DNA of 64,000 nucleotides from UBA6080 sp964607515 (lineage in GTDB: Bacteria > Fermentibacterota > Fermentibacteria > Fermentibacterales > JCC-6). The stretch is taken from the NCBI GenBank assembly GCA_964607515.1, contig CAZSKU010000006.1, forward strand, positions 1 to 64,000, read 5' to 3'. The stretch's first letter is position 1. The number at the start of each line of letters is the position of its first letter. Under the pieces are notes generated by a model. It did not search any database, was not told the DNA's origin, and saw nothing but the letters and a program-made list of their open reading frames with translations. Position numbers and translations under genes: made by a program. Of this stretch, positions 1-8,266 are shown piece by piece.

Positions 1-2103
1 ACCGCCATAGATAGAAAGGTCGCATTTGTCGGGGTACCGTACCCTGTCGCTGATATCGAGAGCCGGGTCTCCGAGAAGATTAAACTGACCGAGGGTAACT
101 CCTCCTATGCCTGATTGACCGATAAAGTAGTCAATGTACTGGTTTCGGGCGGAAGCAATCGCGTCTCCCAGCCGACCGTGCCCTCTTGCGTAGATGGCTT
201 CAAGTATTCCCTTCCCATAGTATTCGTAGCAACGCATCAGAGAAGGTTGTGATCCGCAGAACACACCAGCGACAGGAACACTTGTGTTCTTGAGAATCCT
301 CTCCGCCAGGCAGTCCGAACTGAAGTTGTACGGCATCGTTGTGCCTTGATCATCATACAGGCAGAAGTAGGGATCGTTTTCTGGATGCCTGTGTTCATGT
401 TCGTAAAGGGTGTGATTGAATGTTCCTGCTGAGCAGCACAGGAGAAGAGAGAATGGGGCGGAGTAACCCTGCACTGTACCCGTGAGGTGCTGTTCGATCT
501 GGTAGTTGTTGAAGGTGCTGTCTCGACAGCCCTTCGTATCGTCTAAGCTGTACAACCAGGGGCACCACTCAAGCCCGGCACTGAACATGTGGAGGTCCCC
601 ATGGTCGGTATAGAATGCTACTCCCGCTCCCCTCCCGAATTCAGTGATACAGTGTTGAACCCACTCGCTGCTTTTCATGGGGCTCTGATCGGACTCCTCG
701 TTGGTAAACCATCTCCCGTCTCCACAGTAATGTGAGACAAAGTCGTACGACATCCAGTCGGCAAAGCCCGAAGTCCAGGGTTCAAGAGGTTTATTGTTTG
801 TTCCGAAATTCTGGTGAAAAACTCCAAGGATACGATCTCCGGTTCCAGCAAGCCTGAGGATTCGTCTTCTGTAGTCTGTTATCGGCTGACTGGTAATGGG
901 CTGTTCAAGATCGATCATGTTTTGGATCAGTGTGCCGAGTGTATCCGGAGCATGCTCACCCCCGTTTTTCACGGAAAGCCTTCCCACGAACATGCTCGGC
1001 ATGGCGTTGTCAACGGACTGAAGTTCATAGAAATAGACGTACCATTCATCGTTGCCGACCATGGATTCTTCATTGTATGGATATTCATGAGTTGGCAGAA
1101 ACCATGGCTCATCAGAGTAATCAGCTTCCTCGTGGTCACCGATCAGCAGAAGATAGCCGGGCTTCTTTCCCGAAGTCTGGGTCCAGTTGTTCCACATGTG
1201 TTCGGTGAACTCCCTGATCGTGTAATCGGTAAGGGCCAACTGACCCTGCCCGAAATCATCGAAAATGTCATCCGTTGTCACCAGGGCGACATCGAAGTCG
1301 TTAAGCTCAACCCTGTGTTCTGCCAGATCGTCAATGGCATCCTGACACTGGTCGTACAAACCGGAAGCACAGATTATCACATAGTCTGGCATTCTGAGCG
1401 GCCCCGTGTACGGGTCAACCTGACCGAAGTATGTCGGAACCGGTGCCACAGAACTGAGAGTTCTGCGATAACCCACGATTGGAGAATCGTCCAGAAGATC
1501 CTGGAACGCACCGAGACCAATGCTGCTCCATACCGCCTCCGTGCTGTCGAATGAAAGTGATGCGCTGATTGAGGAAACGGTCACAAGTGTACTGTCGGAG
1601 GCCCGGTACCTCGCCGGAAACAACTGAACCTTCAGCAACCGCTGACCGCAGATCCGCATCTCTCCGATTACCCGTGCCATTTCACCTGGCCAGAATGAAG
1701 CTGAGGCATATGCTGTCGAATCCTGAACGAATGAATCAACAACAGCCGGGGTGTACTCATACGATATCACCTGAGCCGGCGCCGGGTAGACCGGGTCTAC
1801 ATGCCGCTCCTGCAGTCCGGCCCAGGCGAAATCGAGTTCCGGTGTCACGCTGTCGGGCAGTGCAATCAGACAGGTTATCATGGGAAGTTCGGGGTAACCT
1901 ATACTGTCGGTTACCGGCGAACCGGTGAACCTGATGAACTCAAGGTTGTCGTGCTCCACGCGTTCCCAGAAGAGGGGAGTCTGTGCGATGAACACCACCC
2001 TGGAACTGTCCGAGACTGTAGTCCTGATGAGGGGAGTATCTGCGAGGAGTACTGAAGAGATTGCCAGAAGTGAAAAACACTGAAGGAAGAGGTTTGATCT
2101 CAT
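1..2103 (-). CDS. Gingipain-family (peptidase C25) secreted cysteine protease, C-terminus outside window
   Basis: The frame opens with ATG at 2103 after an AAAGGAG ribosome site and runs off the left edge, so 701 residues are visible. The N-terminus is a signal peptide (MRSNLFLQCFSLLAISSVLLA). The C25 domain is recognised from YTDHGDLH with candidate catalytic His501, LLLCCSAGTF with candidate nucleophile Cys557 (a Cys-x-x-Gly-x-Phe arrangement like that of gingipains), and the closing family signature NLLGDPAL near residues 675-681. The His-Cys distance (56 residues) is larger than the 33 in RgpB. Family members are secreted, usually by type IX secretion, and cleave extracellular proteins. 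A sorting domain would be expected beyond the edge but is not visible. Composition is AT-richer than the rest of the window. Confidence 0.85.
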   Translation of the reverse strand, partial: MRSNLFLQCFSLLAISSVLLADTPLIRTTVSDSSRVVFIAQTPLFWERVEHDNLEFIRFTGSPVTDSIGYPELPMITCLIALPDSVTPELDFAWAGLQERHVDPVYPAPAQVISYEYTPAVVDSFVQDSTAYASASFWPGEMARVIGEMRICGQRLLKVQLFPARYRASDSTLVTVSSISASLSFDSTEAVWSSIGLGAFQDLLDDSPIVGYRRTLSSVAPVPTYFGQVDPYTGPLRMPDYVIICASGLYDQCQDAIDDLAEHRVELNDFDVALVTTDDIFDDFGQGQLALTDYTIREFTEHMWNNWTQTSGKKPGYLLLIGDHEEADYSDEPWFLPTHEYPYNEESMVGNDEWYVYFYELQSVDNAMPSMFVGRLSVKNGGEHAPDTLGTLIQNMIDLEQPITSQPITDYRRRILRLAGTGDRILGVFHQNFGTNNKPLEPWTSGFADWMSYDFVSHYCGDGRWFTNEESDQSPMKSSEWVQHCITEFGRGAGVAFYTDHGDLHMFSAGLEWCPWLYSLDDTKGCRDSTFNNYQIEQHLTGTVQGYSAPFSLLLCCSAGTFNHTLYEHEHRHPENDPYFCLYDDQGTTMPYNFSSDCLAERILKNTSVPVAGVFCGSQPSLMRCYEYYGKGILEAIYARGHGRLGDAIASARNQYIDYFIGQSGIGGVTLGQFNLLGDPALDISDRVRYPDKCDLSIYGG

Positions 2104-2144
2104 GGAAACCAGCTCCTTTTCCATCAAGTAAAATACTGTCCGTG

Positions 2145-2176
2145 TTATAAATGTTGGAATGAGTAAAAACTGTCAA
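2145..2176 (-). promoter_or_regulatory. Promoter candidate for the C25 protease gene
   Basis: On the minus strand a perfect TTGACA (2171-2176) is followed after 18-20 bases by the AT-rich block ATTTATAAC (2144-2152), about 40 bases upstream of the protease start. The -35 match is exact; the exact -10 hexamer is uncertain. Confidence 0.5.
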
Positions 2177-2409
2177 TGGGTCTTGCCTCTCAAGGCATCA
2201 TGAATGCTGTTCAGTCTGAGGAATTCTTCGCTGGAACAAGCCGTTGCGTTCTGAAGTGGAAGAGTTCAATTTTTAGTGTTTTTATTACCGCCCTGCGCCA
2301 TGCTGCTATTTCACAGTTCCAGCATCCCGAACAGGCTATACGCATGACTTCCAGTCGCTTTCAGCCTTGATGCGAAAGTTCTAAAAGCGTCCGCCGAGGC
2401 GTACCACCA
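2177..2409. other. Intergenic stretch with no recognisable gene
   Basis: This is the only sizeable gap in the left part of the window. Short open frames exist on both strands, but none has a ribosome site or a recognisable product, and I see no tRNA-like fold or repeat. It separates the secreted repeat protein from the promoter of the C25 protease. Confidence 0.5.
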
Positions 2410-3828
2410 TCACCGGCCAAGCAGGGTCAACCGATGAACAAAGCCTGACTGCCCTACAACGGTGTATATCCCCACGGGCAGTCTGACTCCGGAAAAGTCC
2501 ATGCCTTGCCAGATGCCTGTTCCGTCAGAAACCGGAATACTCGACACCTCTCTCCCGGTGATGTCGTACACGCGAAGTGTCTGTGTCCCTGAACCGGTGC
2601 GAAAGGTTACGGAGCCCGCCACGGGATTGCATGAGAAACTGAACCCATCACCGGGAACGGCAGCGACCTGCTGCCTTGCAGTGCTGACATAATCGTAGTC
2701 GAACCAGCCGAAAGTGGGGTATCCACCCAGTACCGGCTCCAACTCTCCTTGATTGAAGATAATGTAAAGATTTCCTTCCTCATCGGATACCCCGTCAATA
2801 CCCATCGTGTCCTCCGGGTTCTCATCGGAGTAGTCGTAAGCAATGTGCCAGTCGACAATGATGTTGCCATCCGAATCAAAAACCAGATTGAATATCTTGT
2901 TGGTGTCATAACCGCATGCCCAGCATAGGTAGAACTGGTCCGTAACCGGCAAAGGTTCAACAACTGCGTAATCGCTGGTGTCCATGACCGGTAATTCTTT
3001 AGTAACAAGAGGTTTCAGATTGATCATCAGCTCCCCGGTCTCCCCGTTAAGCTTCCACAGGTAGATAGCTGAAACAGGAGCTGCATAAGCTTCTTCAATA
3101 ACAAGAAGATCTCCTGAAGAGTCGACTTGCAGCGTCGGGAACCTGCCGCAGTTGCTCAGTGCACCTTCTGTGAAGTCGATCAGTGGAACAGCCGTATTCC
3201 CCTCCAGATCATACTGAAGGTATGAATAGTCATGATCTACCGGATCCTGCACAACGATATGCACCCTGTTCCCGTCAACCAGAAGCACTCCGCCTGCGTC
3301 TGCCCCTTCTATCTTCCAGTCCCGTTCCACAGAAAAGCCTGAACCCGGCGCTGGTGTCCACACGGCATACCTGACATCATCTCCGTCATTGTACAGAACA
3401 TGCAGCCTGCCGAGACTGTCGGGGCAGGCTCGTATGTATGGATACATTGTGTAAGTGGTAAACAGATATGTGGCTGGCAGTATCTCACTTCCATCGGAAA
3501 GGCTTCTAACTGCGTAGTAGATGGGGTTGGACTCGCGCCAAAACACGAAAAGACTGTCTCCCATGGCAACTCTGGACAGGTATGCGCTATTGGTGTTTCT
3601 TGATATCATTGTCTCCGGGTACAGAGTGGTTCCGTCCACGGCAAACATCTTGTAACCAATTCTGGGTTGCCCATTATAGTTTTCCCATACAAGATGGAAT
3701 CGACCCTGAACATCTCTGTGGATGAACTGGAATCGTCTGGTGCTATTTGCCGAATCAGTAACCAGAACGGGATCGCTCCAGCCCGGACTGACTGTTACGC
3801 CAAAACAGGCAAGAAGAAGAAAGATCAT
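2410..3828 (-). CDS. Secreted beta-propeller-like protein with C-terminal sorting domain
   Basis: A 472-residue protein with a hydrophobic signal sequence (MIFLLLACFGVTVSPGWS). Its middle holds repeated aromatic, Asp-rich strands of BNR/propeller character (VQGRFHLVWENYNG, SLGRLHVLYNDG, EEGNLYIIFNQG). The last ~80 residues form a type IX-like sorting domain: an NPVAG motif, LRVYDITGREV and a closing LPVGIYTVV strand. The likely role is a surface or extracellular protein; substrate or ligand cannot be told. The start ATG overlaps the stop of the upstream FG-GAP gene by four bases (ATGA), so the two were probably co-translated. No catalytic residues are evident. Confidence 0.75.
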   Translation of the reverse strand: MIFLLLACFGVTVSPGWSDPVLVTDSANSTRRFQFIHRDVQGRFHLVWENYNGQPRIGYKMFAVDGTTLYPETMISRNTNSAYLSRVAMGDSLFVFWRESNPIYYAVRSLSDGSEILPATYLFTTYTMYPYIRACPDSLGRLHVLYNDGDDVRYAVWTPAPGSGFSVERDWKIEGADAGGVLLVDGNRVHIVVQDPVDHDYSYLQYDLEGNTAVPLIDFTEGALSNCGRFPTLQVDSSGDLLVIEEAYAAPVSAIYLWKLNGETGELMINLKPLVTKELPVMDTSDYAVVEPLPVTDQFYLCWACGYDTNKIFNLVFDSDGNIIVDWHIAYDYSDENPEDTMGIDGVSDEEGNLYIIFNQGELEPVLGGYPTFGWFDYDYVSTARQQVAAVPGDGFSFSCNPVAGSVTFRTGSGTQTLRVYDITGREVSSIPVSDGTGIWQGMDFSGVRLPVGIYTVVGQSGFVHRLTLLGR

Positions 3829-4505
3829 TCCAGCGCACCCGATCTTCCGCAGTCATGCTGGAACTGAGGCCAGGGAGCATAACCGGTTGTGCATGATCCA
3901 AGCTCCCAGCAGTGAAGAAGTCCTTCATCGGTTCCAAAAACGATCTCAACCTTTCCATCTCTGTCAAGGTCACCAACTGCAAACCCGGATCCTGCTGCAA
4001 CACCTTCAGGAAGAGTGTAGGGGAACCCGAGATCATCAAGCTCATCACCATCTGAATTCATGCCGATCAAAGTCCAGTCTCCATCAAGAACGGTGGCGAA
4101 CAGCACATCGGCATAACCGACTCCATCAAGATTCCCAAGAGCAGTCGGGCTGATTGGAGAGCATTCGGTATCTCCGCCGAACGCGCTTGTGGGGAATCCA
4201 AAAATTCTGCTTCCATCAACATCCCACGCCATGCATTGCCGTCCCGAGGGAAGAATATAAGTTTCTGTTCCTGGGATCTGAGAGTTCCAATCAGCTAATA
4301 AACCATATCTTAGGTTGTTTGCGCTGAGAACATTGGTGCTTGAGCAGGAGACTTCTTCAATGGCTTCATCCGGTTCAATGAGTCTTGCAGGGTCGCCAGA
4401 ACCTTCGTAAGCTCCCATTGGATATCCTACTGTCGCTGTAACTGCAAGTAATCCTGCCGATAGATAAGAGACTGCGTAGGCTTCCCCCTTAGGTAGACAC
4501 TTCAA
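3825..4505 (-). pseudogene. C-terminal fragment of an FG-GAP/VCBS repeat secreted protein, 5' end lost at IS boundary
   Basis: The open frame (226 codons) carries FG-GAP-type repeats with calcium-binding Asp patterns: ALGNLDGVGYADVLFATV and AVGDLDRDGKVEIVFGTDEG, closing with WPQFQHDCGRSG, a tail typical of integrin-alpha-like repeat proteins appended to secreted proteases. There is no signal peptide. The first ~12 codons read out of the end of a transposase gene, so the real N-terminal part has been removed. The missing 5' part is not on the other side of the IS remnant, so more than a simple insertion took place. Any present expression would depend on IS-derived sequence. Confidence 0.7.
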
Positions 4506-5040
4506 AGAGTGACACCTCCCGGGTTATCATTTCACGATACATCGTTGGCGGCAAGACTTTCAGGGAATCTTGGGACCGCTTCTCGTTGTGCTCATCCCAC
4601 CTTTCCGTGATCTCCCGAACATCATCCACGCTCCCGAACAGGTATGCGCCCAGCACTCTCTTACTCCTTCATCAGGAATGTTCAGCGTTCTGAACCGCCT
4701 GCCGATGCAGAGAGCGTCGTGTATGAAGTCCAGAGAGCAGATCACTTTGGGCTTTGCCGGCGCTTCCCGGAGTTCCGGTGGCGTCAGAGCCTTTTGAGAT
4801 GAGTTCCTTGATGCGCTTCAACTCGGGGACACCCATCCCGCTGTACTTCTTCTTCAAGTTGTGGAACTTGTTGCCGATGATACCGTACTTGCGGCAGACC
4901 TCGGTGACCTCGGCTGCTGTATAGGCTTCCTGTAGAATCGCCACGATCCGGGTTTCCGTGAACCAGGACTGCTTCATTCCGACCTCCTGGGTTGGCAGGA
5001 AGTCTAACCCTGACAAATGTCCTCTACCGGGAAGCTGCGC
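4489..5040 (-). mobile_element. Decayed IS3-family insertion sequence with internally deleted transposase
   Basis: The orfA start is intact: ATG at 4977 behind GGAGGTCGGA, then an IS3-type helix-turn-helix segment (FTETRIVAILQEA, VTEVCRKYGI, FHNLKKKYSGM). At about 4790 it jumps to mid-orfB sequence (CSLDFIHDALCIGRRFRTLN, the Asp region of the DDE domain), then in another frame to the orfB C-terminus (ITERWDEHNEKRSQDSL) ending with TAA at 4489-4491. An intact element is about 1.2 kb, so roughly half is gone and the reading frames are broken. Possible imperfect terminal repeats share GCTTCCC and GGTAGA at both ends (near 4481-4498 inward and 5024-5038 inward), which I regard as weak. The element is non-functional. 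Confidence 0.8.
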
Positions 5041-5158
5041 CCGGCGGCCTCCGCTACGGTTACCGTATCGCTTCCGGTGATTACAGCCAGCCGGCCTCGG
5101 GGGCCCGGGAACAGGCCGCCAGCGCCGGCAGGAGCGCAGGGATGAACGTCTTTCTCAA
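5004..5158 (-). pseudogene. Remnant of a lipoprotein gene, frameshifted in a C run and cut by the IS
   Basis: A TTG codon at 5158 overlaps the stop of the DUF3343 gene (TTGA) and opens a convincing lipoprotein signal: LRKTFIPALLPALAACS, with lipobox LAAC. After nine more residues the frame stops (TAA at 5081-5083). A one-base shift inside the run CCCCC (5098-5104 region) would continue into good coding-like sequence containing LAVITGSDTVTVAEAAG and SFPVED before the IS end. I infer a disrupted lipoprotein that once followed the sulfur-handling pair. The parent family is not recognised. Confidence 0.4.
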
Positions 5159-5379
5159 CAGGTCTGCACCATCCTCTCAGGGGAGTAGCCCTTCTCCCGA
5201 AGCAGCTCCTCCGCCCGGGTCCTGTCATCGCTGCGGATGACCAGCACCATGCCGCAGGTCTGCCCCGGCGCCAGACGGCACCAGACGCCGGCCTTCCTAA
5301 GGACCGTCTCGGCCATCAGTACCCTGGAGTCGGAGCCGAACGAGGCCTGAACGCAGTCGCAGTTCCTGGTGAAATGCAT
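5155..5379 (-). CDS. DUF3343-type putative Se/S carrier-like protein
   Basis: A 74-residue protein matching the small DUF3343 family: an N-terminal strand with a Cys/Asp pair (TRNCDCVQASF), a central helix (AETVLRKAGVWCRL), a TCGMVLVI strand and a final helix. Members are often encoded beside cysteine desulfurases or selenium-metabolism genes and are thought to carry or sense reactive sulfur or selenium; this is association, not demonstrated chemistry. The start overlaps the upstream desulfurase stop (TGATG), implying coupled translation and a joint function. No other selenium gene is in the window, so sulfur trafficking is as likely as selenium. Confidence 0.7.
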   Translation of the reverse strand: MHFTRNCDCVQASFGSDSRVLMAETVLRKAGVWCRLAPGQTCGMVLVIRSDDRTRAEELLREKGYSPERMVQTC

Positions 5380-6527
5380 CAGCCTTCCGCCTCCCCGGCG
5401 AACCTAACCGCCTCCACCGCCTGAAGTATCTCGTCCTCGGTGTTGAAATACCCTGGGCTGAACCGGATCAACCCTTCAGGGAAGGTGCCCAGGGTCCTGT
5501 GGGCGCAGGGGGAGCAGTGAAGCCCCTGCCTGCAGCATATCCCGAACCTGTCGGATATGACCCGGGAGACGGCCCCGTTGCCCACGCCGCCGATCCGGAA
5601 CGAGACCGCCGAGGTGGCCGGACCCTTCAGGGGATGGAACACTTCCACCCGGGGGATTTGCCGAAGCCTCTCCGCCAGCATGCCCGCCAGGCGGGTCTCC
5701 CTGTGGCGAACTGCTTCCGTGCCTGTTTCCAGCAGGAACCGCACCCCCGCCAGGAGACCGGCTATTCCGGGTCCGTTGGGGGTGCCCGGTTCGAACCTGT
5801 CCGGCAGAAAGTCAGGCTGGCTCTCCAGCTCGGACCGGCTTCCGGTGCCGCCGTGGGCCAGGGGCTCCACCAAGGCCGGGTCGAACCCCGGGGCGAACAC
5901 CAGTCCTCCGGTGGCCATGGGTCCGAAGAGGGCCTTGTGCCCGGTGAAGGCCAGGATGTCGGCGTTCAGGATTTCGGTGCCCACCGGAATCACTCCGGCG
6001 CTTTGAGCGGTGTCCACCAGGAGCGGAACCCCCTTCTCCCGGCAGACCGCCCCGATGTCCGCCACGGGTTGAACCGCTCCGTTCACGTTGGAGGCGTGGT
6101 TCAGGACGGCCAGCACCGTCTCCGGCCTGATGGCATTCCGGAAGTCTTCCGGGGCAAGCCTGCCGTCCCGGTCGCAACGGACCGCCGTAAACCCCATGCC
6201 TCTCTTCGCCAGATGGTTTATGGGACGCATCACCGAATTGTGCTCCATGGAACCGGTTACGATGTGGCCTCCGGGCCGGGCCATCCCAAGGATCACCGTA
6301 TTCAGGGCCCATGTGACTCCCGGAGTAAGGCAGATCCGCAGGGGGTCGGCCGCACTGAACAACTCCGCCAGGGCCATCCGGCATTGAAGAATGGTCCGTC
6401 CCGCAACCTGTCCGGGACCGCATGTGCCCCGGCCGGGGTTCGGACACAGCCCGGAGATGAAATCCCTGACCGCTTCCGCCACGCAGGGCGGTTTGGGCCA
6501 GGTTGTGGAAGCGTTGTCAAGGTACAT
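5379..6527 (-). CDS. Cysteine desulfurase-like class V aminotransferase
   Basis: A 382-residue PLP enzyme of the NifS/Csd fold. It starts with the typical MYLDNASTTWPKP, has the PLP-binding Asp172 in VDTAQSAG, the Schiff-base lysine Lys198 in FTGHKALFGP, and a C-terminal cysteine region (CCRQGLHCSPCAH) where the persulfide cysteine would sit. The HCSPCAH stretch and the following LIRFSPGYFNTEDEI are characteristic of the cysteine desulfurase family proteins found next to DUF3343. The likely role is removing sulfur (or selenium) from cysteine (or selenocysteine) and passing it to the neighbouring small protein. It is not the SufS of a suf operon, as no suf genes are adjacent. Confidence 0.85.
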   Translation of the reverse strand: MYLDNASTTWPKPPCVAEAVRDFISGLCPNPGRGTCGPGQVAGRTILQCRMALAELFSAADPLRICLTPGVTWALNTVILGMARPGGHIVTGSMEHNSVMRPINHLAKRGMGFTAVRCDRDGRLAPEDFRNAIRPETVLAVLNHASNVNGAVQPVADIGAVCREKGVPLLVDTAQSAGVIPVGTEILNADILAFTGHKALFGPMATGGLVFAPGFDPALVEPLAHGGTGSRSELESQPDFLPDRFEPGTPNGPGIAGLLAGVRFLLETGTEAVRHRETRLAGMLAERLRQIPRVEVFHPLKGPATSAVSFRIGGVGNGAVSRVISDRFGICCRQGLHCSPCAHRTLGTFPEGLIRFSPGYFNTEDEILQAVEAVRFAGEAEG

Positions 6528-6582
6528 CGGATTCCCTTTCCGGCGGCATAATAACGCCGGAGACCGGGTCGGTACAAGCAGC

Positions 6583-7758
6583 TCAGGTTCCCAGGATCTC
6601 CCGCAGGGCGGCGGCCAGGTCGCGGTACTGCCCGGGGGCGTTGTACAACTGGGCTGAGACCCGGAGGAACCTTTCCCCGGCGGCCTGTATGACCGGCACC
6701 TCGAATCCCCTGTCCCGAAGGGCCTGCTGAACCGGATCGAACCAGTCCATGCTCCTCGGACCGGGGCTTTCCAACGGGGGAAGGGTCACCGCGGCCATGC
6801 ACCCGACCATGGAGTCGGGACAGGGCGGCTCGGCGCAGGTCGCATCGAGAAGCAAAGCCCTGGCCTCCAGAGCCAGTTTCCTGTTCCTCTCCATGATCCC
6901 CGGCCACCCTCCGGGGTGCCTGGAGGCCATGTGCTCCAGGGTCGCCCGAACGCAGAGCCTGGGGGTGGGGTCGGGGGTTCCGCTCCAGTCGAACATCACC
7001 CGGAGCGGGTCCGGACCCGGCAGGAAGTCCTCCGGAACATGGCTGGTCACGGCGGGCCTGGTGGATGCCCGATAGTCCTCCCGGACGTGGAGCACGGCGG
7101 CGCTCCGGGGCGAGCAGATCCACTTGTGGCAGTTCCCCACGTACCAGGCGCACCCCAGCTCTTCCAGGTTCATGGGGAGATGGCCCGGACCGTGGGCTCC
7201 GTCGGCGGCGGTCTCCACCCCCCTCTCCCGGAGCGCCCGGACGGTCTCCCCCAAGGGGAAAACCATGCCCGTGGGACTTTCGATGTGGTCCAGCACCGCG
7301 AACCTCACCGACGGGTCCAGGGCGTCGAGGGTCTGCTGAACGAGTTCGCCGGGGTGGCCGACCCTGGAGGTGTAGGCTACTGTCTTCACCCGGGCGCCGG
7401 CCCTGGCAGTCTCCTCCAGAAGGGCGTTCCTGGTGGAGAAGTAGGCCCTGTTGGAAACGAGAACCGTGTCTCCCGGCCGGAGCCCCATGCTGCGGATCAC
7501 CGAGTTCATACCCGTGGTGGTGTTGTCGGTGAAGACCAGGGAACCGCACGAAGCGCCGAGAAAATCCTCCAGGGCCCGGAGCTGCAGAGTCAGTTCCCCC
7601 TGGAGCCGGCGAACCAGGAAATCCATGGGCTCCGCCTCGGCCTCCCGCAGGAGCTTTTCGCGGTACTCCGCCACCCACAGGGGACATGCGCCGAAGGAGC
7701 CGTGGTTGAGATAGACCACCCCCGGGTCGAGAAGCCAGCCGCCCGGGGGTGGGGTCAT
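6583..7758 (-). CDS. Class V aminotransferase of the isopenicillin N epimerase-like type
   Basis: A 391-residue PLP-dependent enzyme distinct from its downstream neighbour. It shows the isopenicillin epimerase/EgtE-like pattern: VYLNHGSFGACP at the N-terminus, TDNTTTGMNSVI, the PLP Asp186 in AADGAHGPG and the lysine Lys212 in VGNCHKWICSPRSAAVL. Members include epimerases, C-S lyases and desulfurases, so substrate cannot be named. Its stop lies 55 bases before the desulfurase start, and its ATG lies next to the stop of the PEBP gene, so all three are likely one transcript. Placement beside a cysteine desulfurase hints at sulfur amino-acid chemistry, but this is inference. Confidence 0.8.
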   Translation of the reverse strand: MTPPPGGWLLDPGVVYLNHGSFGACPLWVAEYREKLLREAEAEPMDFLVRRLQGELTLQLRALEDFLGASCGSLVFTDNTTTGMNSVIRSMGLRPGDTVLVSNRAYFSTRNALLEETARAGARVKTVAYTSRVGHPGELVQQTLDALDPSVRFAVLDHIESPTGMVFPLGETVRALRERGVETAADGAHGPGHLPMNLEELGCAWYVGNCHKWICSPRSAAVLHVREDYRASTRPAVTSHVPEDFLPGPDPLRVMFDWSGTPDPTPRLCVRATLEHMASRHPGGWPGIMERNRKLALEARALLLDATCAEPPCPDSMVGCMAAVTLPPLESPGPRSMDWFDPVQQALRDRGFEVPVIQAAGERFLRVSAQLYNAPGQYRDLAAALREILGT

Positions 7759-7759
7759 C

Positions 7760-8203
7760 TCAGCAGTATCGGCAGGCTATGCCGGCGGTGGCCAGAATGT
7801 GGCCCTGACAGGCCCGGTTGAGTTCGTCGCCGTCGGTGTCCGCGGGAAGTTCCAGAGCGGAGTCCAGGGCCATCAGGTTGAAGACCAGCCGGCAGTTGGA
7901 CTTCTTCTTCTCCGGACCGGTCCACCCCGAGACGCCGAAGGAGTTCCAGCCCTGTCGTATACCATTCTCGAGCACCGAGTTCCTGGGCTGCTTCCCGTAG
8001 AAGGTGTGCATGTCCGGGGGGATGTTCCATACCACCCAGTGGCAGCGGCCGTCTTCTGCCGTGCACACCAGGGCCAGGCTGCGGGAGCCTTCGGGCTCGT
8101 CGATCCATCCGAACGGGGGGGACGCGTTGAGCCCCGCGGCGCAGTACCAACCGGGCAGATAACCTTCGTTTTCGAAGGCGCTGCTGCTTATACTGAAAGC
8201 CAA
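7760..8203 (-). CDS. YbhB/YbcL-type PEBP (Raf kinase inhibitor-like) protein
   Basis: A 147-residue single-domain protein with the phosphatidylethanolamine-binding fold: ASPPFGW near the N-terminus, then RSLALVCTAED followed by CHWVVWNIPPD, which is the bacterial PEBP anion-pocket signature (H-W-v-v-w-n-I-P). The stretch following (RQGWNSFGVSGWTGP) also matches the family. The start is a TTG at 8203 behind a G-rich site. Function in bacteria is poorly known; small-ligand binding is likely. No signal peptide is visible, so it is probably cytoplasmic. Confidence 0.85.
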   Translation of the reverse strand: MAFSISSSAFENEGYLPGWYCAAGLNASPPFGWIDEPEGSRSLALVCTAEDGRCHWVVWNIPPDMHTFYGKQPRNSVLENGIRQGWNSFGVSGWTGPEKKKSNCRLVFNLMALDSALELPADTDGDELNRACQGHILATAGIACRYC

Positions 8204-8231
8204 AGACCCACCCCCTTTCTTGACACGTTCA

Positions 8232-8259
8232 ATAATAGCCCGAAACGGGGAAAGCGCAA
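8232..8259 (-). promoter_or_regulatory. Promoter candidate for the PEBP-aminotransferase-desulfurase operon
   Basis: Minus-strand TTGCGC (8254-8259) and TATTAT (8232-8237) are separated by 16 bases and sit about 30 bases before the TTG start at 8203, in the gap after the M20 peptidase gene. Confidence 0.45.
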
Positions 8260-8266
8260 CGGCGAC

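Noticed and set aside
2177..2370. Small plus-strand open frame in the intergenic stretch
   Set aside because: No ribosome site, no recognisable sequence, and composition is not coding-like.
4489..5040. Functional insertion sequence
   Set aside because: orfA is joined out of order to fragments of orfB in different frames and about half of the expected length is missing.
5499..6551. Long open frames on the strand opposite the aminotransferase genes, and many similar ones elsewhere
   Set aside because: They are complementary-strand shadows typical of GC-rich coding DNA; none has a ribosome site with a recognisable product.
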